A stretch of DNA of 63,217 nucleotides from an uncultured Bacteroidales bacterium (GCA_900317715.1 ONHS01000006.1:1-63217), one strand, 5' to 3'; numbered from the stretch's first letter, positions 1-9,702 are shown. The notes: generated by a model from the sequence alone, not told the origin. Numbers and translations: made by a program.

Positions 1-768
1 AGCTACACCTTCAAGGCGTTCATCACCTACAACGGCACCACCGTTCAAGGCGAAGAGATGACCTTCACTACGCAACAGCAAGGTCAACCCACCGAGCCTA
101 CTGCCACCACGGCAGATGCTACCAACGTGACGTACAACTCCGCTACGCTGAACGGTTCTGTTGCTAACCCAGACAACGTGACCATCACGGCGCAAGGTTT
201 CCAATGGAAAGTGACGAACGGCGGCACCTATGCTTCTGTGAACGCTACGGGCGCTACGATGACCTACAACCTCACCGGCCTCGACGCTAGCACGGGCTAC
301 ACCTTCCGCGCCTTCGTGACCACCGCTAATGGTACAGACCACCGCTAATGGTACATCTTACGGTCAGGAGAAGACCTTCACGACGGACGCTGCCCCTGTT
401 GAACCTTGCGACGTTCCTACTGGTCTGACCGTCACAGACGTTCAGTCTGAGAGCATCAGCGTTACTTGGGACAATGCGGCTGTGTTGAGATGGAATGTCC
501 AGTATGGTCCTGTCGGCGGCACCTTGGCTTCTGCCACCGCTAGTACGAATTCCTACACATTCACCAACCTCAACCCGCTGACCACCTACCAAATCCAGGT
601 GCAGGCCGTTTGTGAGGAAGGTAATGTGAGCGAATGGTCACCGGCTGTCGAAGCTACCACCACGAACCTCAACAGCTACCTCGAGAACAACGTGACCCTC
701 TACCCGAATCCTGCCAAGGAATTCGTCGATGTCAGGGCATGGTGACGAAACGGTTCGTGAAGAGATAG
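1..768 (+). pseudogene. Broken Fn3-repeat surface adhesin with damaged T9SS sorting domain (3' part)
   Basis: This is the 3' end of a secreted multi-domain protein, open at the left edge of the window. In frame 1 it encodes a beta-sandwich repeat (residues such as NPDNVTITAQGF) that is closely similar to residues about 1480-1570 of the intact neighbour at 941-6226. The frame stops at 346-348 because of a 19-bp tandem duplication. Removing one copy restores the frame into a fibronectin type III domain (VPTGLTVTD) and the start of a type IX secretion sorting domain (LYPNPAKEFVDV). That domain is then broken a second time: after VDV about 157 bp present in the paralogue are missing, and the tail coding for VTKRFVKR and TAG at 766-768 is out of frame. 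The product would lack a working sorting domain. Two independent lesions that are not homopolymer errors argue for a real pseudogene. Confidence 0.8.
319..356 (+). repeat. 19-bp tandem duplication causing a frameshift
   Basis: Bases 319-337 and 338-356 are two adjacent copies of a 19-mer beginning ACCACCGCTAATGG, differing only in the last base. The extra 19 bp shifts the frame, and deleting one copy restores a continuous Fn3-like reading frame (VTTANGTSYGQEKTF). Confidence 0.9.
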
Positions 769-870
769 TTTAGAGTTTAAGGTTTAAGGTTTAGAGTTTA
801 AGGTTTAAGGTTTAGAGATTGCCCTTAAACTCTAAACCCTCAACCTTAAACCCTCAACCATAAATCAAAC
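769..870. repeat. Heptamer array with inverted halves in a 3' untranslated region
   Basis: Directly after the relic stop codon come units of the type GTTTAAG/GTTTAGA with a 7-bp period. After about 50 bp the array turns into its complement (TTAAACTCTAAACC, CTCAACC), so the two halves can pair as a long imperfect hairpin. The same layout, with nearly the same bases, follows the intact paralogue at 6227-6330. Confidence 0.85.
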
Positions 871-905
871 AAAGGCCGTCCGGCAGTTTTTTCGGACGGC
901 CTTTT
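871..905 (+). terminator. Rho-independent terminator after the broken adhesin gene
   Basis: The stem AAAGGCCGTCCG pairs with CGGACGGCCTTT across a 10-base loop and is followed by a T run. It lies downstream of the heptamer array, so the array is in the transcribed 3' untranslated region. Confidence 0.85.
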
Positions 906-940
906 TGAAATATAAGAACTTTTACAAAATAACAAGAAAT

Positions 941-3900
941 ATGAAAAAACATTTATGGATTCTGACGATGCTGCTCGGAGTGTGCATTGCTCAGTTACAA
1001 GCACAGGTAACACTTCTCGACGAAAGTTTTGAAAACGGCATCCCTACCACTTGGACGCTGATAGATGCCGATGGCGATAACAATAATTGGATGACTCCGA
1101 CGTATGATGTTGACCCTCTGTATGGTAGTGGTTATACGGGTTCCGGTTATGCTTTTTCTTTGTCCCGTAATGGCGTGGCGCTCACGCCCGACAACTGGCT
1201 GGTGACCCCTCCTCTCACATTGGGGACCAATAGTACGCTGAGTTTTTATAGAATGGTGGCTCGAAATATGGCACAGGAGCACTATGGCGTGTATATCTCC
1301 ACGACATCTCCTACCGACACCTCCTCTTTCACCCTTTTGTTTGAGGAGACTCCCACGATGCAAACATTCGCATGGACACAACATACACTGAATTTGAACA
1401 ACTATTCAGGCACGGTCTATATCGCTTTCCGCCATTTCAATTCCACCAATCTAAATGTGATTGCCATTGATGACATCACGGTGACCACCACCACAACGGC
1501 TTCCTCTATTTTGACCAATCCTACGCAGTTGTCGTTTGAAAATGCTGTTGTGGGGGGTGCCACGCAGGCGCAGCCGGTGACGGTCGTGGCTTACAATGTC
1601 ACGACAAGTATCACGGCCACGACGGATGCTCCGTTTGAGATATCTACCGATAACATCAACTTTTCTGCTACCGCTATGCTGGCCGATACGGGTGGCGTGC
1701 TGTATGTGAGATACTTCCCCACGGATGAAGGAACAGACAACGGTGTTTTGACCATTTCCGACGGTGCGGTCTCACAGACGGTCCTTCTGACGGGTACTAG
1801 CTTGGATTGCAGCTACATCACTTTGCCTTACGAACAGAACTTTGACAGCACGGCGTACGGTAACATGCCTGCTTGTTGGCAGCGGATCAATCTGTTTGAA
1901 AATTATGGTCTGAACTTCCCGTGTGCGATTGAATCCTATCCTCATAGTGGCGAAAATTCTTTAGAATTTGAAAATGATTTCCAACATGGCACGCCTACAT
2001 ACGTGATTCTGCCTTTGATGCCCCAAAATATCAACAATCTGCAAATCTCTTTCTGGAGTCGCAGAGGCGGTGCTTCCGCCGGCACCTTCAGCGTGGGCTA
2101 TATGAACGATTTGACGAACACCGGCAGCTTCGTCCCTGTGTGGAGCACATCGGGTGCGACAGCTCCTTTCCAGTATGAACCTATTGTGGTGAGTTTCCAG
2201 GATGTGATGGCCGATCTTTCTCAAGACAATTACATCGTGTTCAAATACCAGTCCACCGCTTACTACTCTTGGTATGTAGATGATATTTTGGTAGAGGAGA
2301 TTTCCACCTGTCCCAGACCTACTGAGATGACAACGGACTTTGTGACCAGCCATGCGGCCACCCTCTTATGGACGGGTTCTGCTGATAGTTATGTGGTGTA
2401 TTATAGACCTGATACGGCAACGGTATGGGATTCTATCACGAATGTTGTGTTGGGTGATGATGGTTTTGTGCTGGACAATCTGCTTGCCAGCACCACCTAC
2501 GAATGGTACGTGGCTTCCGTCTGCCCGGACGGAACTCTGTTGAACTGCATAGGCACTTTCACTTTCACGACGGATTGCGAAGCTTTTGCTGTTCCTTACT
2601 TGGAGGATTTCAACGCTCAGAGTAGTCTGCCGGACTGCTGGACTAAAATGTCGGGCTGGGCCAACGAAATTTTCGCGGGCAACCCTACCACACCCGTTTC
2701 CTCCTACACCATCTGGAACTTTTCCAGACAGCAGATCTTTGGTCAATACCACCCCGTTTTGAATATTTACGGTACAGGCTGTAAATATTGGCTGGTGTCT
2801 CCTGCCATTGATTTGGGCACGCTGACGAATCCTGTCCTCACTTTCGACCTGGCTGCGACGGCGTACAACAGTAGCGATCTCATTAACCCTCATGGCCAAC
2901 AGGATGACAAGTTCATGGTGGTGATCTCCACGGACAATGGTGCCACTTGGAGTGCCGCCAATGCCACGGTTTGGAGCAATGACGGTTTGGGCGACTATGA
3001 ATTCAACCAGATTCCCGCCTCGGGACAACAGGTGACCATCTCTTTGGCGGCTTATGCCAACCAAACGGTGAAGATTGCCTTCTATGGCGAGTCAACGGTG
3101 GACGGCAACGGCGATAATGACCTTCATATCGACAATGTGGCGGTGATGCAGGGCTCTTCATGCCCCAAACCGACCCAACTGATCGTGATCAATGAGGACA
3201 GCAACGCGGTTACTTTGGGATGGACGGAAATGGGCCAAGCCACTTCTTGGAACATCAAATACGGCCCTGCCGGTTTCGATGTGGAAGACAACACGGCGAC
3301 GATGGTTGTGGCCAATGCCAATCCGTTCACGGTGACCAACCTTGCCGCCGGTGTCCCTTACGAGTTCTACGTGCAGGCCGCCTGTAGCGACGAACCGAGT
3401 CTCTGGGCCGGTCCTGTCGCGGCTACCACAAACGCCTATAGTATGCCTGCGAACGGCACCGATACGGTATATACCTGTGCTATGGTGATCTACGACAATG
3501 GGGGCATGCATGGGGATTACAACGCCTCTTGTAACGGCGCTGTGGTGGTTTATCCCACCATTTCCGGCAACTACATCACGGTTTCGGGTTCCTACGAAAC
3601 AGAGCACAATTTCGATTTCATTCGTTTCTATGATGGCGTGGGCACGAATGGTACACTGTTGGGCGAGTTCTCCGGTAACGGCACCCTCCCGGTGCTTGTG
3701 GCTGCCAGTGGTCCGATGACCATTCAATTCACCTCAGACTACGGGTTGCAGAATAGCGGATTTGAACTGCTTGTGAGTTGTAGCGACTGCGCGCCTCCTG
3801 CCAATGTGACGATCTCTGAGCTGACGGCCACCACGGCAGTGCTGAGCTGGGATAACGACGGCTCCTTGGACTGGATGGTGGAATACAAGGCGGAAAACGA

Positions 3901-6226
3901 CACGGCATGGGAGACCCTGACGACTTCCGACACAACAATCACTTTGGAGGATCTGAATCCGTTGACGACCTACGTGGTGCAAGTCTCCTCCGAATGCGGA
4001 ACGGGATATTCTGATCCCCTTGTCATCACCTTCTCCACGCCTATGCAGGTTGCTTCGCTGCCTTACAGCACCGATTTCAACGAGACCTCCGACCGGAACT
4101 GGACGCTTAACAATGGTTCTTGCACGAACTATTGGATGATGGGAAGCCTCAATGACAGTGTCAGTGCGCTTTTCGTTACGCCTAATGGCACCAGCGCTTC
4201 CTACAACAGCGAATCTTACAGTGTGGTTTCAGCTGAGAAGCTCTTCACGGTGGGACAAACGGGTGAGGTTAATATCAGCTTCGATGTGAAGGTTGGCGGT
4301 GAGGACATCTTTGACTACCTCAAGGTCTTCTTCGCTCCGGCCGATGTCACCTATCCGGCATCCACGGGCATTGTCTCGTATGCGGCTGCTGACTATTCCG
4401 TAAATGCTGTTGACTTCACGGACTATTTGCAATATTCCGGAAGCGGAAGCGAACCTTATATGTTCAATTTGACCAGCGGTAATACGGTACACGTGGAGGT
4501 CTCCATGCCGAATCCCAACACAGACCCGACGGCCAGCTCCACGGGTAAGTTGGTGTTCTTGTGGAAGAACGACCAAACCACGGGTACCAATCCGGGTGCG
4601 ATTATCTACAACGTCTCTGTGATGGCTTCCTCTTGTAACACTCCTTCCAACCTGACGGTCTCTAATATCAACAGCAATACCGCTGATGTCGCTTGGATTT
4701 CCGAGGCTTCTACCTGGAATCTGGAATACAAGGAGGTAGATGCCACCACTTGGACTTCTGTCGTGGTGACGGGTACGCCTTCTTACCAGTTGACGGGATT
4801 GTCCACAGGTACGGCGTACGATTTGCGTGTGCAGGCCGTTTGTGGTGCCACCGAGGTCTCCTATTGGAAGAACGCCACTTTTGCTACGCCTTGTGATGCC
4901 ATCAACACGTTCCCTTATACAGAAGGTTTCGAACATGATGGCGCTATGCCGGAGTGCTGGAATCAGGAATATCTGAACGGTATGGTGAATTGGACGATAA
5001 ATAGTGGTAACTACGGCACTGCTGGCATGTCTGAGGCGCATAGTGGTGACTACAATGCTTATTTCCATAGCTCTAGCATTGTTTCAACCCGACTCGTCAC
5101 TCCGCCTTTCGACCTTACGGGTTTGACGAATCCGTATGTGACCTATTGGTTTTCACAAGCTTCTTTTGGCGGTGATATTGATAACCTGAAAGTCTATTAT
5201 CGTACCTCTCCGGCCGATGAATGGCATGTTCTGGCCCAGCATTTTGCCCCTGTCGCAGTATGGACCATGGACTCCTTGTCATTGCCTGCGCCGTCAGCCT
5301 CCTACCAGTTGGCTTTTGAGGGATATACGCACGGTGGTTACGGTGTCACCTTGGATGACATCACCATTAATGGCTCTGTTTCTGTGCTGACCGAACCGAC
5401 GGCCACCACCGCTGCGGCCACCAATGTGCAGCAGACGAGCGCCACCCTCAACGGTTCCGTCAGCAATCCTGACAACGTGACGATTACCGCGCAGGGCTTC
5501 GAATGGAAAGCCAGTGCAAGCGATACCTACGTGGCCGTGAACGCCCCGGGCACAACGATGACCTACAACCTCACCGGTTTGACGGCCAGCACGGATTACA
5601 CCTACCGCGCCTTCGTGACCACGGCCAGCGGTACACACTACGGGGATGAGGTGACCTTCACGACATCAGAAGAGTCAGGAAACCCGTGCGAAACCCCGAC
5701 GGAATTGAACCAACTTATATCTGCAAAAGAAATTGGTGCAATTACGGTTTCTTGGATTGATAATGCTGGTGCAACGCAATGGAATTTAAATTATCGTCCA
5801 CTTAACGATACCACTTGGATTACGGAGTCTGTTTCAACCTATCCTACGTACACCATTCCAAATCTGGTGAATGGCGATCAGTATGAAGTTCGTGTACAGG
5901 CTGTGTGTTCTGAAGATAACCTAAGTGAATGGTCTTCGATTCTCATTGCTACTGCCACCAATAGCGGCATAGAGAACTACTTGGAGAACAGCGTGACCCT
6001 GTACCCGAATCCCGCCAAGGAATACGTCGATATCCGCGTTGACGGCGATGTGAATGTCACGGGCATGGAGGTGTATGACGTTTACGGCAAGGTCGTTCGC
6101 ACCGTTGTAGGGGCGAATAACAACACGTCCATCCGCATCAACGTCTCCGACCTCTCCGCCGGCATGTATCTTGTGCGCGTAACGACGGAGCAGGGTGTGG
6201 TGACGAAACGGTTCGTGAAGAAATAG
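941..6226 (+). CDS. Secreted multi-domain adhesin-like protein with T9SS sorting domain
   Basis: A 1761-residue surface or secreted protein. The ATG at 941 is chosen because it begins a clear signal peptide (MKKHLWILTMLLGVC, cleavage near residue 22); an upstream TTG in frame lies in the terminator tail. The protein contains several MAM-like jelly-roll domains of the cleaved-adhesin/choice-of-anchor J type (for example residues 25-180, 290-450, 545-740, 1305-1460), interleaved with fibronectin III-like repeats, and a CUB-like domain near residues 836-946. It ends with a type A T9SS sorting domain at about 1680-1761 (LYPNPAKEY, then GMYLVRV and a basic tail). Such domains occur in gingipain/hemagglutinin-type adhesins and Bacteroidales surface proteins; no catalytic domain is visible. 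The penultimate repeat and sorting domain match the upstream pseudogene, while the last Fn3 (nt 5680-5960) differs and is more AT-rich, suggesting module exchange. Confidence 0.85.
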   Translation: MKKHLWILTMLLGVCIAQLQAQVTLLDESFENGIPTTWTLIDADGDNNNWMTPTYDVDPLYGSGYTGSGYAFSLSRNGVALTPDNWLVTPPLTLGTNSTLSFYRMVARNMAQEHYGVYISTTSPTDTSSFTLLFEETPTMQTFAWTQHTLNLNNYSGTVYIAFRHFNSTNLNVIAIDDITVTTTTTASSILTNPTQLSFENAVVGGATQAQPVTVVAYNVTTSITATTDAPFEISTDNINFSATAMLADTGGVLYVRYFPTDEGTDNGVLTISDGAVSQTVLLTGTSLDCSYITLPYEQNFDSTAYGNMPACWQRINLFENYGLNFPCAIESYPHSGENSLEFENDFQHGTPTYVILPLMPQNINNLQISFWSRRGGASAGTFSVGYMNDLTNTGSFVPVWSTSGATAPFQYEPIVVSFQDVMADLSQDNYIVFKYQSTAYYSWYVDDILVEEISTCPRPTEMTTDFVTSHAATLLWTGSADSYVVYYRPDTATVWDSITNVVLGDDGFVLDNLLASTTYEWYVASVCPDGTLLNCIGTFTFTTDCEAFAVPYLEDFNAQSSLPDCWTKMSGWANEIFAGNPTTPVSSYTIWNFSRQQIFGQYHPVLNIYGTGCKYWLVSPAIDLGTLTNPVLTFDLAATAYNSSDLINPHGQQDDKFMVVISTDNGATWSAANATVWSNDGLGDYEFNQIPASGQQVTISLAAYANQTVKIAFYGESTVDGNGDNDLHIDNVAVMQGSSCPKPTQLIVINEDSNAVTLGWTEMGQATSWNIKYGPAGFDVEDNTATMVVANANPFTVTNLAAGVPYEFYVQAACSDEPSLWAGPVAATTNAYSMPANGTDTVYTCAMVIYDNGGMHGDYNASCNGAVVVYPTISGNYITVSGSYETEHNFDFIRFYDGVGTNGTLLGEFSGNGTLPVLVAASGPMTIQFTSDYGLQNSGFELLVSCSDCAPPANVTISELTATTAVLSWDNDGSLDWMVEYKAENDTAWETLTTSDTTITLEDLNPLTTYVVQVSSECGTGYSDPLVITFSTPMQVASLPYSTDFNETSDRNWTLNNGSCTNYWMMGSLNDSVSALFVTPNGTSASYNSESYSVVSAEKLFTVGQTGEVNISFDVKVGGEDIFDYLKVFFAPADVTYPASTGIVSYAAADYSVNAVDFTDYLQYSGSGSEPYMFNLTSGNTVHVEVSMPNPNTDPTASSTGKLVFLWKNDQTTGTNPGAIIYNVSVMASSCNTPSNLTVSNINSNTADVAWISEASTWNLEYKEVDATTWTSVVVTGTPSYQLTGLSTGTAYDLRVQAVCGATEVSYWKNATFATPCDAINTFPYTEGFEHDGAMPECWNQEYLNGMVNWTINSGNYGTAGMSEAHSGDYNAYFHSSSIVSTRLVTPPFDLTGLTNPYVTYWFSQASFGGDIDNLKVYYRTSPADEWHVLAQHFAPVAVWTMDSLSLPAPSASYQLAFEGYTHGGYGVTLDDITINGSVSVLTEPTATTAAATNVQQTSATLNGSVSNPDNVTITAQGFEWKASASDTYVAVNAPGTTMTYNLTGLTASTDYTYRAFVTTASGTHYGDEVTFTTSEESGNPCETPTELNQLISAKEIGAITVSWIDNAGATQWNLNYRPLNDTTWITESVSTYPTYTIPNLVNGDQYEVRVQAVCSEDNLSEWSSILIATATNSGIENYLENSVTLYPNPAKEYVDIRVDGDVNVTGMEVYDVYGKVVRTVVGANNNTSIRINVSDLSAGMYLVRVTTEQGVVTKRFVKK

Positions 6227-6330
6227 TTTAGAGTTTAAGGTTTAAGGTTTAAGGTTTATGGTTTAGAGATTGCCCTTAAACTCTAAACCTTAAACCCTCA
6301 ACCTTCAACCTTCAACCCTCAACCCTAAAC
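6227..6330. repeat. Heptamer array with inverted halves
   Basis: The array starts at the stop codon of the adhesin with TTTAGAG and TTTAAGG units and then switches to the complementary strand sense (TTAAACTCTAAACC, CTTCAACC, CTCAACC). It is closely related to the array at 769-870 and sits between the stop codon and the terminator. Confidence 0.85.
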
Positions 6331-6336
6331 AATGAG

Positions 6337-6372
6337 AAAAGGTCGTTCCGAACAAAATCGGGACGGCCTTTG
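6337..6372 (+). terminator. Rho-independent terminator after the adhesin gene
   Basis: AAAGGTCGTTCCGA can pair with TCGGGACGGCCTTT, with a short AACAAAA-like loop and U-rich flank. It is the counterpart of the terminator at 871-905. Confidence 0.75.
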
Positions 6373-6413
6373 TGTTAAGGATAGAATCAATGGTCACCAG
6401 TCAAAAAAAATAC

Positions 6414-6421
6414 TATCTTTG
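6414..6421 (+). promoter_or_regulatory. -7 promoter element TATCTTTG
   Basis: This matches the Bacteroidetes consensus TAnnTTTG and is followed by C. It lies 27 bp before the ATG of the glycosyltransferase at 6449. No clear -33 TTG is visible at the usual distance. Confidence 0.6.
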
Positions 6422-6448
6422 CCGTTTTATTGGCGAGATTCTTTGATT

Positions 6449-7186
6449 ATGCAAACAACCATCGTAATACCCTGTTATAATGAGGCGGAACGCCTGAACA
6501 AGGCCGAGTTCCTCGCCTATCTGCGCGACCATGCCGATGTGCAGTTCCTCTTTGTGAACGACGGCAGTCGGGACAACACTTTGGAGGTGCTTAAGGCCTT
6601 TTCGGAGGAACACCCTCAGGTGCAATACTTGGACGTGCAGCCCAACGGTGGCAAGGCCGAGGCGGTGCGCCGCGGCATGTTGCACGCCGCCGAACATTTC
6701 CAGTCCGACTATATCGGCTTCTGGGATGCGGATTTGGCCACGCCGCTGTACGAAATCGACCACTTCTTGGCCAATGCACAGAGAAAAGATTTTGACATTG
6801 TGACGGGACTGCGTCTCGCGCGATTGGGCGCGGAAGTGCGTCGCAAAAACCTCAGACACTATATCGGGCGTTGTTTCGCGACGGTCGCCTCCTCCCTCTT
6901 GAGAATTCCCGTCTATGACACCCAATGCGGTTCGAAACTATATAAGTCCAATGTGGTGAAGGATTTATTTACGGACTCTTTCGTCACTCGTTGGCTTTTC
7001 GACGTGGAAATATTGGCGCGCTACAAACAACAGCACGGGCGTGAACGGGCACTTACGCGCATATACGAGTATCCGCTGCTGGCTTGGGAGGATGTGAATG
7101 GCTCCAAGCTGAAAATCACGGATTTCTTGAAAGCGCCGTTTGAACTTTTGAAAATCAGAAGAAAATATTTGAGACATAATAGATAG
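6449..7186 (+). CDS. Glycosyltransferase family 2, DPM1-like
   Basis: A 245-residue soluble GT-A glycosyltransferase. The ATG at 6449 gives MQTTIVIPCYNE, the usual family start; a longer reading would run through the terminator and promoter. Visible motifs are VIPCYNE at the N-terminus, FVNDGSRDNT for nucleotide binding, the DxD-type WDADLATPL and CGSKLYK. Members transfer a sugar from a nucleotide to polyprenyl phosphate, making lipid-linked donors at the cytoplasmic face. There is no membrane segment. The next gene, 23 bp downstream, encodes a GT-C type membrane protein that would be a natural user of such a donor, so the pair probably works in glycosylation of exported material. The substrate cannot be told from sequence. 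Confidence 0.85.
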   Translation: MQTTIVIPCYNEAERLNKAEFLAYLRDHADVQFLFVNDGSRDNTLEVLKAFSEEHPQVQYLDVQPNGGKAEAVRRGMLHAAEHFQSDYIGFWDADLATPLYEIDHFLANAQRKDFDIVTGLRLARLGAEVRRKNLRHYIGRCFATVASSLLRIPVYDTQCGSKLYKSNVVKDLFTDSFVTRWLFDVEILARYKQQHGRERALTRIYEYPLLAWEDVNGSKLKITDFLKAPFELLKIRRKYLRHNR

Positions 7187-7209
7187 CAATAAACAATAAA
7201 TCAAGAAAA

Positions 7210-9456
7210 ATGAAAAGATTTTTTGGAGAAAACAAGAATAATCCATGGTTCTGGACTTTTGTCGTCCTTTCGGTTGCATTATTGTTCGCCCTGCCGCTTA
7301 TGAGCCGTTCGGCGGGTAATTCCGGGGATGAGGACGGATTCCAAATCCCGCAGGGTAAGAATGTCATCAATTGGTACAAAACCGACGGCGCGGATAGTAC
7401 GTGCATGACTTTCAACAACTTGAAATACTACGGTTCTTCGTTCGATGTGGTCACGGAGTTCGTCAACCAGACTTTTCATATCGACAATATCAGCCAGTCA
7501 CGACATATAATGAACTCCCTGATGGGATGGTTGGCCATCTTGATGGTTGGGCTGATCGCTTATCTTCTGGGCGGGGCGCGAGCCGGAGTCTTTGCGCTGT
7601 TACTGATGTTCCTGTCGCCCAGGTTCTTAGGCCATTCGTTCAATAACCCCAAGGATGTGCCGTTCGCGGCGGGTGTCATCGCCTCCATTTATGGTATGAT
7701 TCTCTTCTTCAAGCAGTTCCCGAAAGTGAAATGGTACACCTACGTCATCTTGATTCTCTCCATCGCGCTTTCCATCAGCATCCGTATCGGCGGCTTGATT
7801 CTGTTTGGATATTTTGGCCTGTTGGGTCTTATGTACTTGATTTTCATGCTGATCAGAAATAAGAAACCCCTTGAAGGTGATTTCATCACCCTCAACACCC
7901 GAGGAGAAAAAACGGGTGTGCTGATTGTGAAGATGATCGGCATTGCGTTGGCCATCTGCATCGTGGGCTATTTCGCCGGTTTGCTGTTGTGGCCTTTCGC
8001 CATGGAGTCGCCCATCAAGAACCCGTGGGAGGCCTTCACGTTAATGTCCAACTTCGACATTGCCATCCGCCAGCTCTTCGAAGGCACCACGCAATGGTCA
8101 GATTTGCTGCCGTGGTATTATACCCCGAAATATATCCTCATGACCATCCCCATTGCGGTCATTATCGGAGTAGTGCTCTTCTTTGCTTTCTGCTGGTGCA
8201 AAAAAGAGGACCGTTTCTGGGCATTTTTCATCTTTTTCGTCTTCTTCTTCCCCGTTTTTTGGATTGTCTATACTCGCGCCAACGTGTATGGCGGCTGGCG
8301 TCACGCAATGTTTGCGTACCCGCCCATGGTGGTGGCGGCCGGCTGGGGCTTCGACGGATTGTTGAAGTGGATCGAGAAGAAACTGAAAACGAAAGAAGGG
8401 GAGGGGAGTGCTCAGACTTCTAAGAAGGGTCTTGTTGTCAATGTCGCAGGTTTGGCGGTGTTGTTGCTCCTCTTGATTGGACCTATCCGTTTCATCGTGG
8501 CCAATCATCCGTATGAGTATGTCTATTTTAATGAGTTGGAAGGTGGCGTGAAGAAGGCTTTCGGCAATTATGAACTTGATTACTATTACCATTCCACCCG
8601 TGAGGCTTCCGAATGGATTATCGCCAATGCGCAGCCCAAACCCGATGGTAGCAAAACCCGCGTCGGCACGTGGCATAGCGCTTCTGTCAACTATTTCTTC
8701 AGAAATGATACGGCACTCTTTAGACCGATGTTCATCCGTTGGTACGAAAAAGAGAATTCCGATTGGGACTATGCGATTTTCGTGCTCACGGGCATCAACC
8801 CCGACTATTTGAAGAGCAAAGCTTTCCCGCCGAAAAACACGGTCAAGACAATTGATGTAGATGGTATGCCGATCGCCATTATCCTCAAAAGGGAAGACAA
8901 AAGCGATTGCGAAGCTTACAAACTGAAAGAGGCAAACAGCCTGGATTCCGCGGTGATGCTTTATCACAAAGCATTGCAGGTGGATCCGAACAATATGGGC
9001 GCGTTGGTTAATTTGGGCGAGATTTATCTGCGCCAGGGCAAGATTGACAGTGCTCAGATGATGCTGAATCGCTATTTCGAGTTTGATCCCAAGGCGGAAA
9101 CGGCCAACTATCTCTATGCCTATACGTTAGTGAACCAGAATAAACTCAATGAGGCTTTGGATTTGTTGCATAAACTGCAGAAATACAATCCGAAATTCGG
9201 CTCAGCGTATGTCCTGGCCATTCAGCTCTATTTGCAGCAGAAGGACATGGTTTCGGCCAAGAAGGAGTTTATGAAAGTCATCGACCTCGACCGCGTGGAC
9301 AATCAGATCGTGCAACTCTGGGTGCAATACTCTTCTATGCAAGGCATAAACCAGCAACAAGCTTACATCAACTTATACTCCACGATGGCCAAGAGCCTCG
9401 ACAAACGCGGCAAACACAAAGAAGCCGAGGAGTATCGGAAACTGATAGGAAGATAA
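7210..9456 (+). CDS. GT-C family membrane glycosyltransferase with C-terminal TPR domain
   Basis: A 748-residue protein. The first 460 residues hold roughly ten hydrophobic segments in the layout of ArnT/PMT-like GT-C transferases, including an acidic GDEDG stretch in the first external loop (about residue 38), where the family carries its catalytic acid. From about residue 565 to the end there are tetratricopeptide repeats (for example ALVNLGEIYLRQGKIDSAQ). GT-C enzymes move sugars from polyprenyl-phosphate donors to lipids or proteins on the outer face of the inner membrane. The TPR part may recruit a partner. It is probably co-transcribed with the DPM1-like gene upstream. The acceptor is unknown. 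Confidence 0.75.
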   Translation: MKRFFGENKNNPWFWTFVVLSVALLFALPLMSRSAGNSGDEDGFQIPQGKNVINWYKTDGADSTCMTFNNLKYYGSSFDVVTEFVNQTFHIDNISQSRHIMNSLMGWLAILMVGLIAYLLGGARAGVFALLLMFLSPRFLGHSFNNPKDVPFAAGVIASIYGMILFFKQFPKVKWYTYVILILSIALSISIRIGGLILFGYFGLLGLMYLIFMLIRNKKPLEGDFITLNTRGEKTGVLIVKMIGIALAICIVGYFAGLLLWPFAMESPIKNPWEAFTLMSNFDIAIRQLFEGTTQWSDLLPWYYTPKYILMTIPIAVIIGVVLFFAFCWCKKEDRFWAFFIFFVFFFPVFWIVYTRANVYGGWRHAMFAYPPMVVAAGWGFDGLLKWIEKKLKTKEGEGSAQTSKKGLVVNVAGLAVLLLLLIGPIRFIVANHPYEYVYFNELEGGVKKAFGNYELDYYYHSTREASEWIIANAQPKPDGSKTRVGTWHSASVNYFFRNDTALFRPMFIRWYEKENSDWDYAIFVLTGINPDYLKSKAFPPKNTVKTIDVDGMPIAIILKREDKSDCEAYKLKEANSLDSAVMLYHKALQVDPNNMGALVNLGEIYLRQGKIDSAQMMLNRYFEFDPKAETANYLYAYTLVNQNKLNEALDLLHKLQKYNPKFGSAYVLAIQLYLQQKDMVSAKKEFMKVIDLDRVDNQIVQLWVQYSSMQGINQQQAYINLYSTMAKSLDKRGKHKEAEEYRKLIGR

Positions 9457-9457
9457 T

Positions 9458-9702
9458 GTCAGTTAGCAGTTAGTAGTTAGTAGTAGTTAGTAGTTATTGG
9501 TCAACGGCCGACATCTAACATCTAACTGCTATAAGCCAACATCTAACATCTAATAGCCAATTGCTAATAGCTAACAGCCAATAGCCAACAGCCAATAGCC
9601 AACTGCCAATAGCCAACTGCCAATAGCCAACTGCCAACAGCCAACAGCCAACAGCTAACAGCCAATAGCCAACTGCTAACTGCTAACTACTAACTGCTAA
9701 CT
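9458..9702. repeat. Heptamer array forming a large inverted repeat between convergent genes
   Basis: The stretch begins with AGTTAGC/AGTTAGT units, passes through CATCTAA and AGCCAAT/AGCCAAC/TGCCAAC units, and ends with TGCTAAC/TACTAAC units that are the complement of the start. All units are 7 bp. The outer arms can fold into a long hairpin between the stop codons of the convergent genes. No other terminator is visible here, so it may act in both directions. Confidence 0.9.

Noticed and set aside
769..905. Possible small RNA gene in the space between the relic and the adhesin
   Set aside because: The stretch is explained by a heptamer array and a terminator, and no promoter element is visible.
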